From JBBROS01 sp963792675 (GTDB lineage Bacteria; Pseudomonadota; Alphaproteobacteria; Acetobacterales; Acetobacteraceae), in the NCBI GenBank assembly GCA_963792675.1, contig CAWBWT010000002.1, forward strand, positions 3,038,001 to 3,102,000: DNA of 64,000 nt, read 5' to 3'. A program made the position numbers and the translations under genes. The notes beneath the pieces were generated by a model. The model searched no databases. It was given only the letters and a program-made list of their open reading frames with translations, and was not told the origin of the DNA. Each line of letters opens with the position of its first letter. Position 1 is the stretch's first letter. Shown one piece after another: positions 1 to 8,173 of this stretch.

Positions 1-1
1 G

Positions 2-262
2 CGGCAATATGTGTTGCGTCAGGAAGAGGATGCGACGGGAGCTCCCGCCGATGGCGCGGTGGCGCCGACCTATGCCACTGTGATCGCCGAGTCCGTCGCC
101 GAGATCGATACGCTCAGCGTGAGCGACGCGGTGATGCGGATGGACCTGGCCGATCAGCCGGTGCTGATGTTCCGCAATAGCGGCAATGCCGAGCTGAACG
201 TCGTGTATCGCCGGGCCGACGGAAACATCGGCTGGATCGACCCGGCCGTTACCAAAAAATAG
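2..262 (+). CDS. hpf: Ribosome hibernation promoting factor, C-terminal part (5' end outside window)
   Basis: About 86 residues remain, reading in frame from the window edge to a TAA at 260-262. The stretch SVSDAVMRMDLADQPVLMF followed by RNSGNAELNVVYRRADGNIGWIDP matches the C-terminal dimerisation domain of long-form HPF/RaiA proteins. That domain pairs two 70S ribosomes into inactive 100S particles in stationary phase. The residues before it (a charged, Ala/Gly-rich stretch) look like the linker between the two domains. The N-terminal ribosome-binding domain lies outside the window. The gene converges on the DUF1150 gene with only 33 bp between the stops. Confidence 0.85.
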   Translation, partial: RQYVLRQEEDATGAPADGAVAPTYATVIAESVAEIDTLSVSDAVMRMDLADQPVLMFRNSGNAELNVVYRRADGNIGWIDPAVTKK

Positions 263-295
263 CGGGCGGCACGCTCGCGGCGGACCCGGCGCAGC

Positions 296-535
296 TCAGT
301 GCACCAGCGCCGGGACCATCTCGTGCTGCACGATCGCCTCGAGCGCCATCGAGCGGTCGGCCGCCATCGCCATCGGCGAACCGTCCGCCGCATGGATGGC
401 GAACGCAGTGTGCCCGTCCAGGACGACCTGCTTGACATAGGCCAAGTCGGCCATGCCGAGTTGCATCAGTTGCTCGGTCGTCAGCTTGCGTATGTTGAAC
501 TCGTTGACGTCGTCGCGGCGTGCTTGTCTTGCCAT
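296..535 (-). CDS. DUF1150 family protein
   Basis: A 79-residue protein starting MARQARRDDVNEFNIRKL and containing LMQLGMADLAYVKQV and the segment AFAIHAADGSPMAMA, which are typical of DUF1150. The family is small, alphaproteobacterial and commonly encoded next to Hsp20 genes, as here: it lies downstream of hsp20 on the same strand after a 179-bp gap. The ATG at 535 has a good ribosome binding site (AGGAG, about 8 bases upstream). Its function is unknown. A role in stress physiology is only inferred from the Hsp20 neighbour. Confidence 0.85.
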   Translation of the reverse strand: MARQARRDDVNEFNIRKLTTEQLMQLGMADLAYVKQVVLDGHTAFAIHAADGSPMAMAADRSMALEAIVQHEMVPALVH

Positions 536-714
536 GATTATGCTCCTGTCTCGGCCGCGCTGGGCGACCGAGACGTTGTGTTTAGCCTGTTGTCCGCGTG
601 CTGCCCGCCCGGCCGATTAATGCCGGGCGCCCTCTGGCGTATCGAGGACGCAACGCAATGGCGTCTCAATTGGATGCATGCCGCCGCAGCTTGTGCGCGG
701 CGAGCATCCCTGTC

Positions 715-1197
715 TCAGATTGGGTCTTGTTTGTCGTCCACGAGACGCGTGGTCACCATCGACCCGACGGGCGCCGCCTGCGCGGCAGCTGGCCGGCTGA
801 TCTGGATCGTCTTGACCCGCACTTCCGGGGTCGGCCGCGCCAGGTCGATGTGCAGCAAGCCGTTGTCAAGCCAAGCGCCTTTGACCTCGATCCCTTCGGC
901 GAGCACGAACGCGCGCTGGAATTGGCGCGAGGCAATGCCGCGATGCAGGTAGACGCGCCCCTGGGCTTCCTCGGCCTGCCGCCCCCGGATCACAAGTTGG
1001 TTGTCTTCCTGGGTGATCTGCAGGTCCGTCATCGTGAACCCGGCCACGGCCAGGGTGATGCGCAACGCATTCGGCCCGGTTTGCTCGATGTTGTAGGGCG
1101 GATACCCGTCCGACGACGTCTTGGACGCGCGTTCGAGGATCTGTTCCAGGTGGTCGAAGCCCAGGAACATGGGCGATGTAAACAAGCGCGTAGTCAT
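715..1197 (-). CDS. Small heat shock protein, Hsp20/alpha-crystallin family (first copy)
   Basis: A 160-residue protein with a central alpha-crystallin domain from about residue 35 to 125. It has the N-terminal signature YPPYNIEQTG, then LAVAGF, NQLVIRGR and LLHIDL. Such proteins hold unfolding proteins in a refoldable state without ATP. A paralogue (21788-22264) shares the YPPYNIE(K/Q)TG start, so the two are members of the alphaproteobacterial IbpA-like class. The ATG at 1197 follows GAGGGGG, which lies in a predicted hairpin (separate entry). The C-terminal tail is longer than in the second copy and lacks a clear I-x-I motif. Confidence 0.93.
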   Translation of the reverse strand: MTTRLFTSPMFLGFDHLEQILERASKTSSDGYPPYNIEQTGPNALRITLAVAGFTMTDLQITQEDNQLVIRGRQAEEAQGRVYLHRGIASRQFQRAFVLAEGIEVKGAWLDNGLLHIDLARPTPEVRVKTIQISRPAAAQAAPVGSMVTTRLVDDKQDPI

Positions 1198-1201
1198 CCG
1201 G

Positions 1202-1231
1202 CCCCCTCGGCAGAGCGAAGCAACTCCGAGG
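1202..1231 (-). promoter_or_regulatory. Hairpin covering the hsp20 ribosome binding site, possible RNA thermometer
   Basis: On the minus strand CCTCGG (1226-1231) can pair with CCGAGG (1205-1210), placing part of the hsp20 Shine-Dalgarno sequence GAGGGGG (1202-1208) in a stem. The intervening segment contains TTGCT, the motif known from ROSE-type thermometers, although here it falls in the loop. Temperature control is an inference from the position and the gene type. Confidence 0.35.
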
Positions 1232-1334
1232 CCCGTTCAGGCACCCCGGCATAGCGGAATGTTGGCAGGGACGGCAGGCGATGCAAGGCCTCGGCGCATT
1301 GCCTGATGCCGCAACGTTGAACGCGGGCCGCCGT

Positions 1335-1391
1335 CCCGCTACATCGCTGAGCCCCCGCTGCATCGCTGGGCCCCCGCTACATCGTTGAGCC
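1335..1391. repeat. Three tandem 19-bp repeats just upstream of def
   Basis: Units 1335-1353, 1354-1372 and 1373-1391 read CCCGCTACATCGCTGAGCC with 0 to 3 differences (unit 2 has G for A at positions 7 and 16; unit 3 has T for C at position 13). The third unit ends one base before the def ATG and supplies its weak GAG ribosome binding site. No other gene lies in the 1198-1392 gap between the divergent hsp20 and def genes. Confidence 0.9.
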
Positions 1392-1392
1392 A

Positions 1393-1917
1393 ATGTCCGA
1401 TCTCATCCCCATCCTGATACCCCCTGCCCCGATCCTGCGCGCCAAGGCGCGGCCGGTCGGCCCCGCCGACGACGACGTTGTGCGGGCGCTGGTGCCGCGC
1501 ATGCTGGCCGCCATGTATGCCGCGCCCGGGATCGGCCTTGCGGCGCCGCAGGTCGGCGTCGGCCTGCGCCTGGCCGTCGTCGACCTGATGCCGGACGACA
1601 AGCCGGAGCCGCGGCACCTCATCAATCCGGAGATCGTCCGGGTCAGCGAGGAATGGGCCACCCGCGAGGAGGGCTGCCTGTCGCTGCCGGGCCAGTATGC
1701 CGACGTGAGCCGGCCGGCGCGGGTCATGGTGCGCTACCTGGACCTGGACGGCGTGCGGCAGGAGATCGAGGCCGACGGGCTGCTCGCCGCCTGCCTGCAG
1801 CACGAGATCGACCACCTCGACGGCGTGCTGTTCGTCGACCACCTGTCGGCGCTGAAGCGCAACATGATCCTGCGCCGGCTGGCCAAGGAGATGAAGCAGA
1901 AAGCCGCCGCGGGGTGA
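1393..1917 (+). CDS. def: Peptide deformylase
   Basis: A 174-residue metalloenzyme that removes the formyl group from the N-terminal methionine of new proteins. All three family motifs are present: GIGLAAPQVG (residues 46-55), EEGCLSLP (around 95, metal-binding Cys) and QHEIDHLDG (around 137-145, two metal His and the catalytic Glu). Length is normal for a type 1 enzyme. The stop overlaps the GTG start of fmt (GTGA), so the two are translationally coupled, the classic def-fmt pairing of adding and removing the formyl group. truA follows as the third gene. Confidence 0.97.
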   Translation: MSDLIPILIPPAPILRAKARPVGPADDDVVRALVPRMLAAMYAAPGIGLAAPQVGVGLRLAVVDLMPDDKPEPRHLINPEIVRVSEEWATREEGCLSLPGQYADVSRPARVMVRYLDLDGVRQEIEADGLLAACLQHEIDHLDGVLFVDHLSALKRNMILRRLAKEMKQKAAAG

Positions 1918-2822
1918 GCCTTCGCCTCGCCTTCATGGGCAGCCCGGATTTTGCCGTGCCGGCGCTGCAGGCGCTGCACGCTGCCGGGCACACGATCGCC
2001 GCCGTCTACGCGCAGCCCCCCCGGCCGGCCGGCCGCGGCCAGTCGCTCCGCCCGTGCCCGGTCCAGGCAGCGGCGGACGCGATGGGCCTTGCCGTGCGCA
2101 CCCCGGCGCGGCTGCGGCACGACGCTGCCGAGCAGGCCGCGTTCGCCGCACTCGAGCTCGACGCCGCGGTGGTCGCCGCATACGGCCTGATCCTGCCGCG
2201 GCCGATGCTGGACGCGCCGCGCCACGGCTGCCTCAACATCCACGCCAGCCTGCTGCCGCGCTGGCGCGGCGCCGGGCCGATCCAGGCGGCGATCCTGGCC
2301 GGCGACCGCGAAAGCGGAGTGACGATCATGCAGATGGAGGAAGGGCTGGACACCGGCCCGATGCTGCTGCGCGAGGCGGTGCCGATCGGGCCGCGCACCA
2401 CGGCGGCGATGCTGCACGATACACTGTCGGCGCTCGGCGCGCGGCTGATCGTGCGCGCGCTGGACGAATGGCCCGCGCCGGTGCCGCAGCCCGAAGGCGC
2501 CACCTACGCGCCGAAGCTGACCCGGGCCACGGGCCGGCTCGATTGGTCGGCCGACGCCGCCACGCTGGACCGCGTCGTGCGTGCCACCGTCCCGTGGCCC
2601 GGCGCCTGGACCACGCTCGATGGCGAGATCCTGAAAGTGCTGGAAGCCGCGCCGGAGCCCGGCAACGGCCCGCCGGGCACGGTGCTCGATGCCACCCTGC
2701 TGGTCGCGTGCGGCGGCGGGGCCTTGCGGCTGCTGCGGGTGCAGCGCCCGGGACGCGGACCGATGCCGGCGGCGGCGATGCTGCGCGGCCGCCCGGTCCC
2801 GGCGGGCACGGTTTTAAGCTAG
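1914..2822 (+). CDS. fmt: Methionyl-tRNA formyltransferase
   Basis: A 302-residue enzyme that formylates Met-tRNA(fMet) using 10-formyl-tetrahydrofolate. It starts with the typical LRLAFMGSPDFAVPALQAL and contains the catalytic signature with NIHASLLPRWRGAGPIQ, then GVTIMQMEEGLDTGPML. The C-terminal OB-like domain (about residues 205-302) is complete. The GTG start at 1914 overlaps the def stop by 3 bases. Reading further upstream in frame would run through def, so this start is well supported. Confidence 0.97.
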   Translation: MSLRLAFMGSPDFAVPALQALHAAGHTIAAVYAQPPRPAGRGQSLRPCPVQAAADAMGLAVRTPARLRHDAAEQAAFAALELDAAVVAAYGLILPRPMLDAPRHGCLNIHASLLPRWRGAGPIQAAILAGDRESGVTIMQMEEGLDTGPMLLREAVPIGPRTTAAMLHDTLSALGARLIVRALDEWPAPVPQPEGATYAPKLTRATGRLDWSADAATLDRVVRATVPWPGAWTTLDGEILKVLEAAPEPGNGPPGTVLDATLLVACGGGALRLLRVQRPGRGPMPAAAMLRGRPVPAGTVLS

Positions 2823-2832
2823 GTCGAGCCCG

Positions 2833-3597
2833 GTGAAGGCGTGGGCGCTGCTGCTGGAATATGACGGCGCCGGGTTCTCCGGCTGGCAGCTGCAGGACGG
2901 GCCGGTCACGCTGCAGGCGCTGCTCGAGGCTGCGGCGGCCAAGCTGAACCGCGGCGAGCCGGTGCGGTGCACCGTCGCCGGACGCACCGACGCCGGCGTG
3001 CACGCAACCGGACAGGTCGCCATGCTGAGCTTGCCCGATCGTTACCGGCCGGAGCAGGTGCAGGAGGCGCTCAACTTCCACCTGCTGCCGCACCCGCTGG
3101 TGGTGGTCCGCGCCGCCCCGGCGGCGCCCAGCTGGAACCCGCGCTTCTCCGCCATCGGCCGCGCCTACGAGTACCGCATCCTGAACCGACGCGCCCGACC
3201 GGCGCTGCAACAAGGACGCGCCTGGCACGTGCCGCGGCGCCTCGACGAGGCGGCCATGGCGGCGGCGGCCTGGCACCTGCTCGGACGACACGACTTCACC
3301 TCGTTCCGCGCCGTCGCCTGCCAGGCGAAGTCGCCGGTCCGCACCCTCGACCGGCTCGAGGTGACGCGCGACGGCGAAACCGTCTTGTTCCAGGCCGCGG
3401 CGCGCAGCTTCCTGCACCATCAGGTGCGCAACATGGTCGGCACTTTGAAGCTGGTCGGCGAAGGGAGCTGGCCGGTCGCGCGCGTGGCCGAGGCGCTGGC
3501 GGCGCTCGACCGCCGGGCCGCGGGTCCGACGGCGCCGCCCGATGGATTGACGCTGACCGGCGTCGCCTACGAGGTCGATCCGTTCGCGTCGCCCTGA
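2833..3597 (+). CDS. truA: tRNA pseudouridine(38-40) synthase TruA
   Basis: A 254-residue enzyme that isomerises uridines 38-40 in the tRNA anticodon stem. The catalytic motif AGRTDAGVHATGQ has the essential Asp at residue 53. Further family blocks are ALNFHLLPHPL, FSAIGRAYEYRI, HDFTSFRA and FLHHQVRNMVG. The start is GTG at 2833, 10 bp after fmt, so def-fmt-truA look like one operon. Its 3' end overlaps the convergent membrane-protein gene by 31 bp. Confidence 0.96.
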   Translation: MKAWALLLEYDGAGFSGWQLQDGPVTLQALLEAAAAKLNRGEPVRCTVAGRTDAGVHATGQVAMLSLPDRYRPEQVQEALNFHLLPHPLVVVRAAPAAPSWNPRFSAIGRAYEYRILNRRARPALQQGRAWHVPRRLDEAAMAAAAWHLLGRHDFTSFRAVACQAKSPVRTLDRLEVTRDGETVLFQAAARSFLHHQVRNMVGTLKLVGEGSWPVARVAEALAALDRRAAGPTAPPDGLTLTGVAYEVDPFASP

Positions 3598-4142
3598 AGC
3601 ATCGCCGACAGCAGCCGCGGCCCGAGCACCAGCGCCACGGTGCCGGCGTTGACCAGCACTACCAGCACGATCGACCGCACCCGCCCCAGCAGCAGGCCAC
3701 TACGCGCCAGGGTCCAATGCAGCCAGATGCCATACATCGCCAGCGTGGCGACCAGGACTCCGGCCGCCGCGTCATCCGGCAGCCCCGCCGCCCCGGTCAC
3801 CTGGAACACCGCCATCAGCAGGAACATCACGAGCGGGATCGCCCACTGGCACCAGTTGAACGCGGTGGCGTAGCGCAGCCACTCTGCCTCCCGGCCCCAG
3901 CGCGTGGCGACCGCATGCGACAGCACCGCCGGCGACAACTGCGCAACGACCGTCAGCAGCAGCGTCGTGATCGCCTCGACCCCGCTGCCCGACAGCAGCA
4001 GCGCCATCGCGCCGACGATCGGGAACGCCACCAGCGGCGCAAGGCTCGCCAGGAACGCCTGCGGCGTGTCGCCGAACTGCTGCATCCCCTCGCTGCGGCC
4101 GATCGCGAGCTGGGCGGCGCCGATCAGCGGGCGCCAGATCAC
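3567..4142 (-). CDS. Hypothetical integral membrane protein
   Basis: A 191-residue protein with about five predicted membrane segments, among them LASLAPLVAFPIVGAMALLL, TTLLLTVVAQLSPAVL, WAIPLVMFLLMAVFQVTG, GVLVATLAMYGIWLHWTLA and IVLVVLVNAGTVALVLGP. The start is GTG at 4142, which overlaps the dapE stop (GTGA), so it is coupled to dapE as the third gene of dapD-dapE. I do not recognise a catalytic motif. Conserved membrane proteins of this size follow dapE in related genomes, but no function can be assigned. Confidence 0.75.
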   Translation of the reverse strand: MIWRPLIGAAQLAIGRSEGMQQFGDTPQAFLASLAPLVAFPIVGAMALLLSGSGVEAITTLLLTVVAQLSPAVLSHAVATRWGREAEWLRYATAFNWCQWAIPLVMFLLMAVFQVTGAAGLPDDAAAGVLVATLAMYGIWLHWTLARSGLLLGRVRSIVLVVLVNAGTVALVLGPRLLSAMLQGDANGSTS

Positions 4143-5239
4143 GCGAAGGCCGCCAGCACGGCGCGATACGCGTCGGTCAGCGCGTGCAGCTCGGCCACGG
4201 GCACGCCCTCGTCCACCTGGTGCATGGTGGCCCCGACCAGGCCGAACTCGGCCACCGGGCAGTAGCGGGCGATGAACCGCGCATCCGAGGTGCCGCCCCC
4301 GGTGTCCAGCCGCGGTTCGGTGCCGCAAGCTCGGCCGACCGCGTCGCGCAGACGGCGAACAAGCGGGCCGGGCTCGGTGAGGAAGCTCTCGCCGCTGACG
4401 TCCACCTCGAGGTCGAACCGCTCCGCATGGCGGCCGATCGCCTCTCGCAGCCACGCCTCCAGGGTCGCCCCGCTATGGTGGTCGTTGAAACGGATGTTGA
4501 GCCGCGCAGTGGCGGCCGCCGGCACGACGTTCGTGGCGGTGTTGCCGACATCCACGCTGGTCACCTGCAGGCTGCTGGGCTCGAACCAGGCGCTGCCGGC
4601 GTCGAGCGGCGCCGCGGTGAGGTCGTGCAGGGCGGCCACTAGCCGGTGCACCGGGTTGTCCGCCTTATGCGGATAGGCGACGTGGCCCTGGACGCCATGG
4701 ACGGTGACGCGGGCGTTGAGCGAACCGCGGCGGCCGATCTTGATCACCTCGCCCAGATGCGCCGGGTTGGTCGGCTCGCCGACCAGGCACAGGTCCGGGA
4801 GGTGGCCGTTGGCCGCCATCCACTCCAGCACCCGCACCGTCCCATCGCGCGCCGGTCCTTCCTCGTCGCCGGTGATCAGGACGCTGATGGAACCAGGGCC
4901 GGGCGGCGCCTGCGCGACCGCGGCGACGAAGGCGGCAATGGCCCCTTTCATGTCGCAGGCGCCGCGACCGAGCAGCACGCCGCCGCGGATCTCGCCCCCG
5001 AACGGGTCGGCGCTCCAGCCCTCGCCTGCCGGCACCACGTCGGTGTGCCCGGCGAAGCAGAAATGCGGTGGGGCGTCGCCGCGCCGGGCGAACAGATTCG
5101 GCGTGGTGCCGAACGGCAGCCGCCAGACGGTGAAACCGAGCGCCTCCAACGCGGTCGCCAGGAGGTCCTGCGCACCGCCATCGGCCGGCGTCACCGAGCG
5201 GCAGCGAATCAGCGCCTGCGCGAGCGCCACCGGGTCCAT
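4139..5239 (-). CDS. dapE: Succinyl-diaminopimelate desuccinylase
   Basis: A 366-residue M20-family zinc amidohydrolase of the lysine/diaminopimelate pathway. It hydrolyses N-succinyl-LL-2,6-diaminopimelate to LL-DAP and succinate. Visible motifs are FCFAGHTDVVPAGEGW (metal His), GRGACDMKGAIAAFVAA (bridging Asp) and LITGDEEGPARDGT (catalytic Glu pair), followed by the dimerisation lid domain and the C-terminal ETM-like region GATMHQVDEGVPV. The ATG at 5239 overlaps the dapD stop by one base (TGATG), which couples the two consecutive pathway enzymes. Confidence 0.97.
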   Translation of the reverse strand: MDPVALAQALIRCRSVTPADGGAQDLLATALEALGFTVWRLPFGTTPNLFARRGDAPPHFCFAGHTDVVPAGEGWSADPFGGEIRGGVLLGRGACDMKGAIAAFVAAVAQAPPGPGSISVLITGDEEGPARDGTVRVLEWMAANGHLPDLCLVGEPTNPAHLGEVIKIGRRGSLNARVTVHGVQGHVAYPHKADNPVHRLVAALHDLTAAPLDAGSAWFEPSSLQVTSVDVGNTATNVVPAAATARLNIRFNDHHSGATLEAWLREAIGRHAERFDLEVDVSGESFLTEPGPLVRRLRDAVGRACGTEPRLDTGGGTSDARFIARYCPVAEFGLVGATMHQVDEGVPVAELHALTDAYRAVLAAFA

Positions 5240-6078
5240 CAGTCGCGGAGCAGCTCGTTGATGGAGGTCTTCGCCCGGGTCTGCTCGTCCACGCGCTTGA
5301 CGATCACCGCGCAGGACAGGCTCGGCCCCGGCGAGCCGTCCGGCAGCGGGCGGCCCGGCATCGATCCCGGCACCACCACCGAGTAGGCCGGCACCCGTCC
5401 CGTGAACACCTCGCCGGTGGCGCGGTCGACGATCTTGGTGGAGGCGCTGATGAACACGCCCATCGACAGCACGCAGCCGCGTTCGACGATCACCCCCTCA
5501 ACCACCTCGGAGCGGGCGCCGATGAAGCAGTCATCCTCGATGATGGTGGGATTGGCTTGCAGCGGCTCGAGCACGCCGCCCAGCCCGACGCCGCCGGACA
5601 GGTGGCAGTTGCGGCCCACCTGGGCGCAGCTGCCGACGGTGGCCCAGGTATCGACCATGGTGCCGCGGTCCACGTAGGCGCCGACGTTGACGAAGGACGG
5701 CATCAGCACGACGCCGGGCGCGATAAAGGCGCTGCGGCGCACGATCGCGCCCGGAACAGCGCGGAAATTCGCCTCGATGAAGCGGTTCTCACCCCAGCCA
5801 TCCGTCTTCATCGGCACCTTGTCCCAGACCGGCGCACCGCCGGCGCCCGGCATCGGCACCGAATTGTTCAGCCGGAACGACAGCAGCACGGCCTTCTTCA
5901 GCCACTGGTGCACCACCCATCGCTCACCGGCTTTTTCGGCAACCCGTAGTTGGCCTTCGTCGAGCAGGCCAAGCGCCTCGTCGACGGCGTTGCGGTCATC
6001 GCCCATCGTGGCCGGGGACAGCATCTCGCGGCCCTCCCAGAGGCTTTCGATGCGGACGCGAAGCGGGTGGTCTGACAT
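5239..6078 (-). CDS. dapD: 2,3,4,5-tetrahydropyridine-2,6-dicarboxylate N-succinyltransferase
   Basis: A 279-residue enzyme that succinylates tetrahydrodipicolinate, two steps before DapE in the succinylase branch of lysine synthesis. The C-terminal half is a left-handed beta helix of hexapeptide repeats (for example VVLMPSFVNVGAYVDRGTMV and CHLSGGVGLGGVLEPLQANP). The N-terminal helical domain starts at MSDHPLRVRIESLWEGRE. The ATG at 6078 matches the usual family length. A 99-bp gap separates it from the divergent diguanylate cyclase gene, which is where the promoter of the dap operon should lie. Confidence 0.97.
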   Translation of the reverse strand: MSDHPLRVRIESLWEGREMLSPATMGDDRNAVDEALGLLDEGQLRVAEKAGERWVVHQWLKKAVLLSFRLNNSVPMPGAGGAPVWDKVPMKTDGWGENRFIEANFRAVPGAIVRRSAFIAPGVVLMPSFVNVGAYVDRGTMVDTWATVGSCAQVGRNCHLSGGVGLGGVLEPLQANPTIIEDDCFIGARSEVVEGVIVERGCVLSMGVFISASTKIVDRATGEVFTGRVPAYSVVVPGSMPGRPLPDGSPGPSLSCAVIVKRVDEQTRAKTSINELLRD

Positions 6079-6177
6079 GGCAAATTCCGAGGTTCCGGCG
6101 TGCGGCGGACCATGCTGGGGCGGCAACCCGGTGTCAAACGCCGGGCGGGAATAACGGCTCGTTAAGAACTCTCGGCG

Positions 6178-7626
6178 ATGATGCCTGCAGCGAGGGGCAG
6201 GCACATGGACGTGATGGCGGAACAAGGGCCGGGATGGCCGGACGGCATGGTGGCGAACAAAGCTCCTTGGGCCCTACGCCGGCCGGTCCCGTTCGACAAT
6301 GACCGACGCTGGCAGGAATTCGCCGCCATGGCTGCGGACATGCTGTTCGAAACCGACAGCAGCGGCACGCTTACCTTCGTTTCGCCCACGACCGTGCTGG
6401 GCTGGGCCGCCGCCGAATTGCTCGGACAACCCGTCCGCTCCCTCCTGCTCGACCAGGTCGCGCTCGACCAGGTGGCACTCGACCACACCGGCTCCGCCGT
6501 CGCCCGCCGTCGAACGGTTTGGATGCGGACGAAAACGGGCGAAGCGCTCTGCATGGCGCTGACGATAACCCCCTTGCTGGACGCGGCCGGGGTTCGGCGC
6601 GGCCTGCGCGGCATCGCGGTGGATGTCACCGAAGGGGAAACGCTGCAGGCACGGGCCTCCAACGCGACGCACCGGGCGCACGTCCTGGAGCAGATCCTGG
6701 ATCGGCTACGGCACGAGGTCGCGGCGCCGCACATGATGGGCGAAGCGCTCGACCGCACCGCGCAGGCTCTCGTCGCCGATGGCGCAGCCGTGCTCGACCT
6801 GCCGCACGGAGCGGCCCCACCGGTCATATTGTGCCGGGCCGGCGACCATGCCGGCGTCGACCTTGCGTCGCTGCTCGCCGGCGGACCGGGCGACATCGAA
6901 ACCGTCCAGATATTCCAGGCGGCCGACGGCCGTTCGGTGTTGTCCTGCCCGACCTCGACGCGGTTCGGCGACCGGGCGGTGCTGCTGCTGTGGCGCGACG
7001 CCATGAAGCCGGCTTGGGCGGCCGAGGACCTCGCGCTGGCCGGCGCCGTGACCGGCGTGATCCGCATCATCCTCGAGCACGAATCGATCCAGCGGGAGAT
7101 GGCCCGGCAAGCCCGGACCGACGCGCTGACCGGCTTGATGAACCGCCGGGCGTTCATCGACCACGCGACCAGGCGGCTCGACCGGCTGGAGGCCGAGGGC
7201 CTGCCCACATCCGTGCTGTTCATCGATCTCGATGGCCTGCAACGGCTGAACGACCGCAGCGGCCACGAGGTCGGTGACGACGCCCTGCTGCTCACCAGCG
7301 CCCTGTTGCGGCGGACGCTGCGCCCGACCGACTTGGTCGCCAGGCTGGGCGCCGACGAATTCGCCTGTTGGCTCGATGGCGCGGACACCTTCACCGCGGC
7401 TGAGCGGGCCGAAGGCTTACGCCAGACGGCGCCGCACGAATTCGGTCACCTTAACGCCGGTGAAGCCGAGGGACTCGGAATGTCGATCGGCATCGCGATG
7501 CGACGGCCCGGCACCGACGAGACGGTGGAGCAGTTGCTTCAGCGGGCCGAGTTGGCCATGGTCGACGTAAAGCAGAACGGCCGCGGCCACTGGAGAGTGT
7601 CGCATCTCCCCGCGCAGGCCGCATGA
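6178..7626 (+). CDS. PAS-GGDEF protein, probable diguanylate cyclase with a variant active site
   Basis: A 482-residue soluble protein. Residues about 45-150 look like a PAS sensor domain (MAADMLFETDSSGTLTFVSP, then a PAC-like RRGLRGIAVDVTEGE). A poorly conserved middle part follows, then a GGDEF domain from about 310 (DALTGLMNRRAFIDHATRR, FIDLDGLQRLND). The active-site motif reads RLGADEF, so the second Gly of GGDEF is Ala. Whether it still makes cyclic di-GMP is open. A start at 6205, preceded by AGGGGCAGG, is more convincing than the first ATG at 6178. The codons at about 6450-6485 repeat an LDQVA-type unit in tandem. It may feed the PilZ chemoreceptor at 41 kb, but that is speculation. 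Confidence 0.85.
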   Translation: MMPAARGRHMDVMAEQGPGWPDGMVANKAPWALRRPVPFDNDRRWQEFAAMAADMLFETDSSGTLTFVSPTTVLGWAAAELLGQPVRSLLLDQVALDQVALDHTGSAVARRRTVWMRTKTGEALCMALTITPLLDAAGVRRGLRGIAVDVTEGETLQARASNATHRAHVLEQILDRLRHEVAAPHMMGEALDRTAQALVADGAAVLDLPHGAAPPVILCRAGDHAGVDLASLLAGGPGDIETVQIFQAADGRSVLSCPTSTRFGDRAVLLLWRDAMKPAWAAEDLALAGAVTGVIRIILEHESIQREMARQARTDALTGLMNRRAFIDHATRRLDRLEAEGLPTSVLFIDLDGLQRLNDRSGHEVGDDALLLTSALLRRTLRPTDLVARLGADEFACWLDGADTFTAAERAEGLRQTAPHEFGHLNAGEAEGLGMSIGIAMRRPGTDETVEQLLQRAELAMVDVKQNGRGHWRVSHLPAQAA

Positions 7627-7651
7627 CCGGCCGAATGCCCCGATGCGGGTT

Positions 7652-8080
7652 TCAGGCGGGCTCGAAGCTCATCGACACGCCGTTCATGCAATAGCGCAGG
7701 CCGGTCGGGCGCGGACCGTCCGAAAAGACGTGGCCGAGATGGCTGCCGCAATTGCTGCAATGCACCTCGGTCCGCACCATGCCGAACCCTCGGTCCTCGG
7801 TCGTGCCGATCGCGTCCTCCCGGATCGGCTGCGAAAAGCTCGGCCACCCGGTGCCGCTCTCGAACTTCGCCGAAGTCTCGAACAGGGCCTGACCGCACCC
7901 CGCACAAGCATAGGTGCCGGCCCGCTTCTCCGCATTGAGCGGGCTCGTGCAGGCGCGTTCGGTGCCGTGACTGCGCATGACTTTGTATTGCTCGGCGCTC
8001 AGGCGCTGGCGCCACTCGGCGTCACTCAGCGTGAACTTGTAATCGCCGGTCGGCGCGACCTTGGTGCTGAACAGAGACAT
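7652..8080 (-). CDS. msrB: Peptide-methionine (R)-S-oxide reductase
   Basis: A 142-residue enzyme that repairs the R epimer of methionine sulfoxide in proteins. It carries two zinc CxxC pairs (YACAGCGQALF and VHCSNCGSHLGHVF) and the catalytic Cys in GLRYCMNGVSM (about residue 130). FESGTGWPSF and GMVRTEVHC are also family blocks. The ATG at 8080 gives the normal length, and in-frame sequence upstream shows no conservation. It appears to be a single-gene unit. Confidence 0.96.
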   Translation of the reverse strand: MSLFSTKVAPTGDYKFTLSDAEWRQRLSAEQYKVMRSHGTERACTSPLNAEKRAGTYACAGCGQALFETSAKFESGTGWPSFSQPIREDAIGTTEDRGFGMVRTEVHCSNCGSHLGHVFSDGPRPTGLRYCMNGVSMSFEPA

Positions 8081-8173
8081 CACGCGTCCTCCGGATCGGG
8101 TTGCGAGGATGCGCATATAGGCGGCCGGACCGCCCAACGAAACCCGGTGCCCGGCCCATCCCGCGCATAGCGG

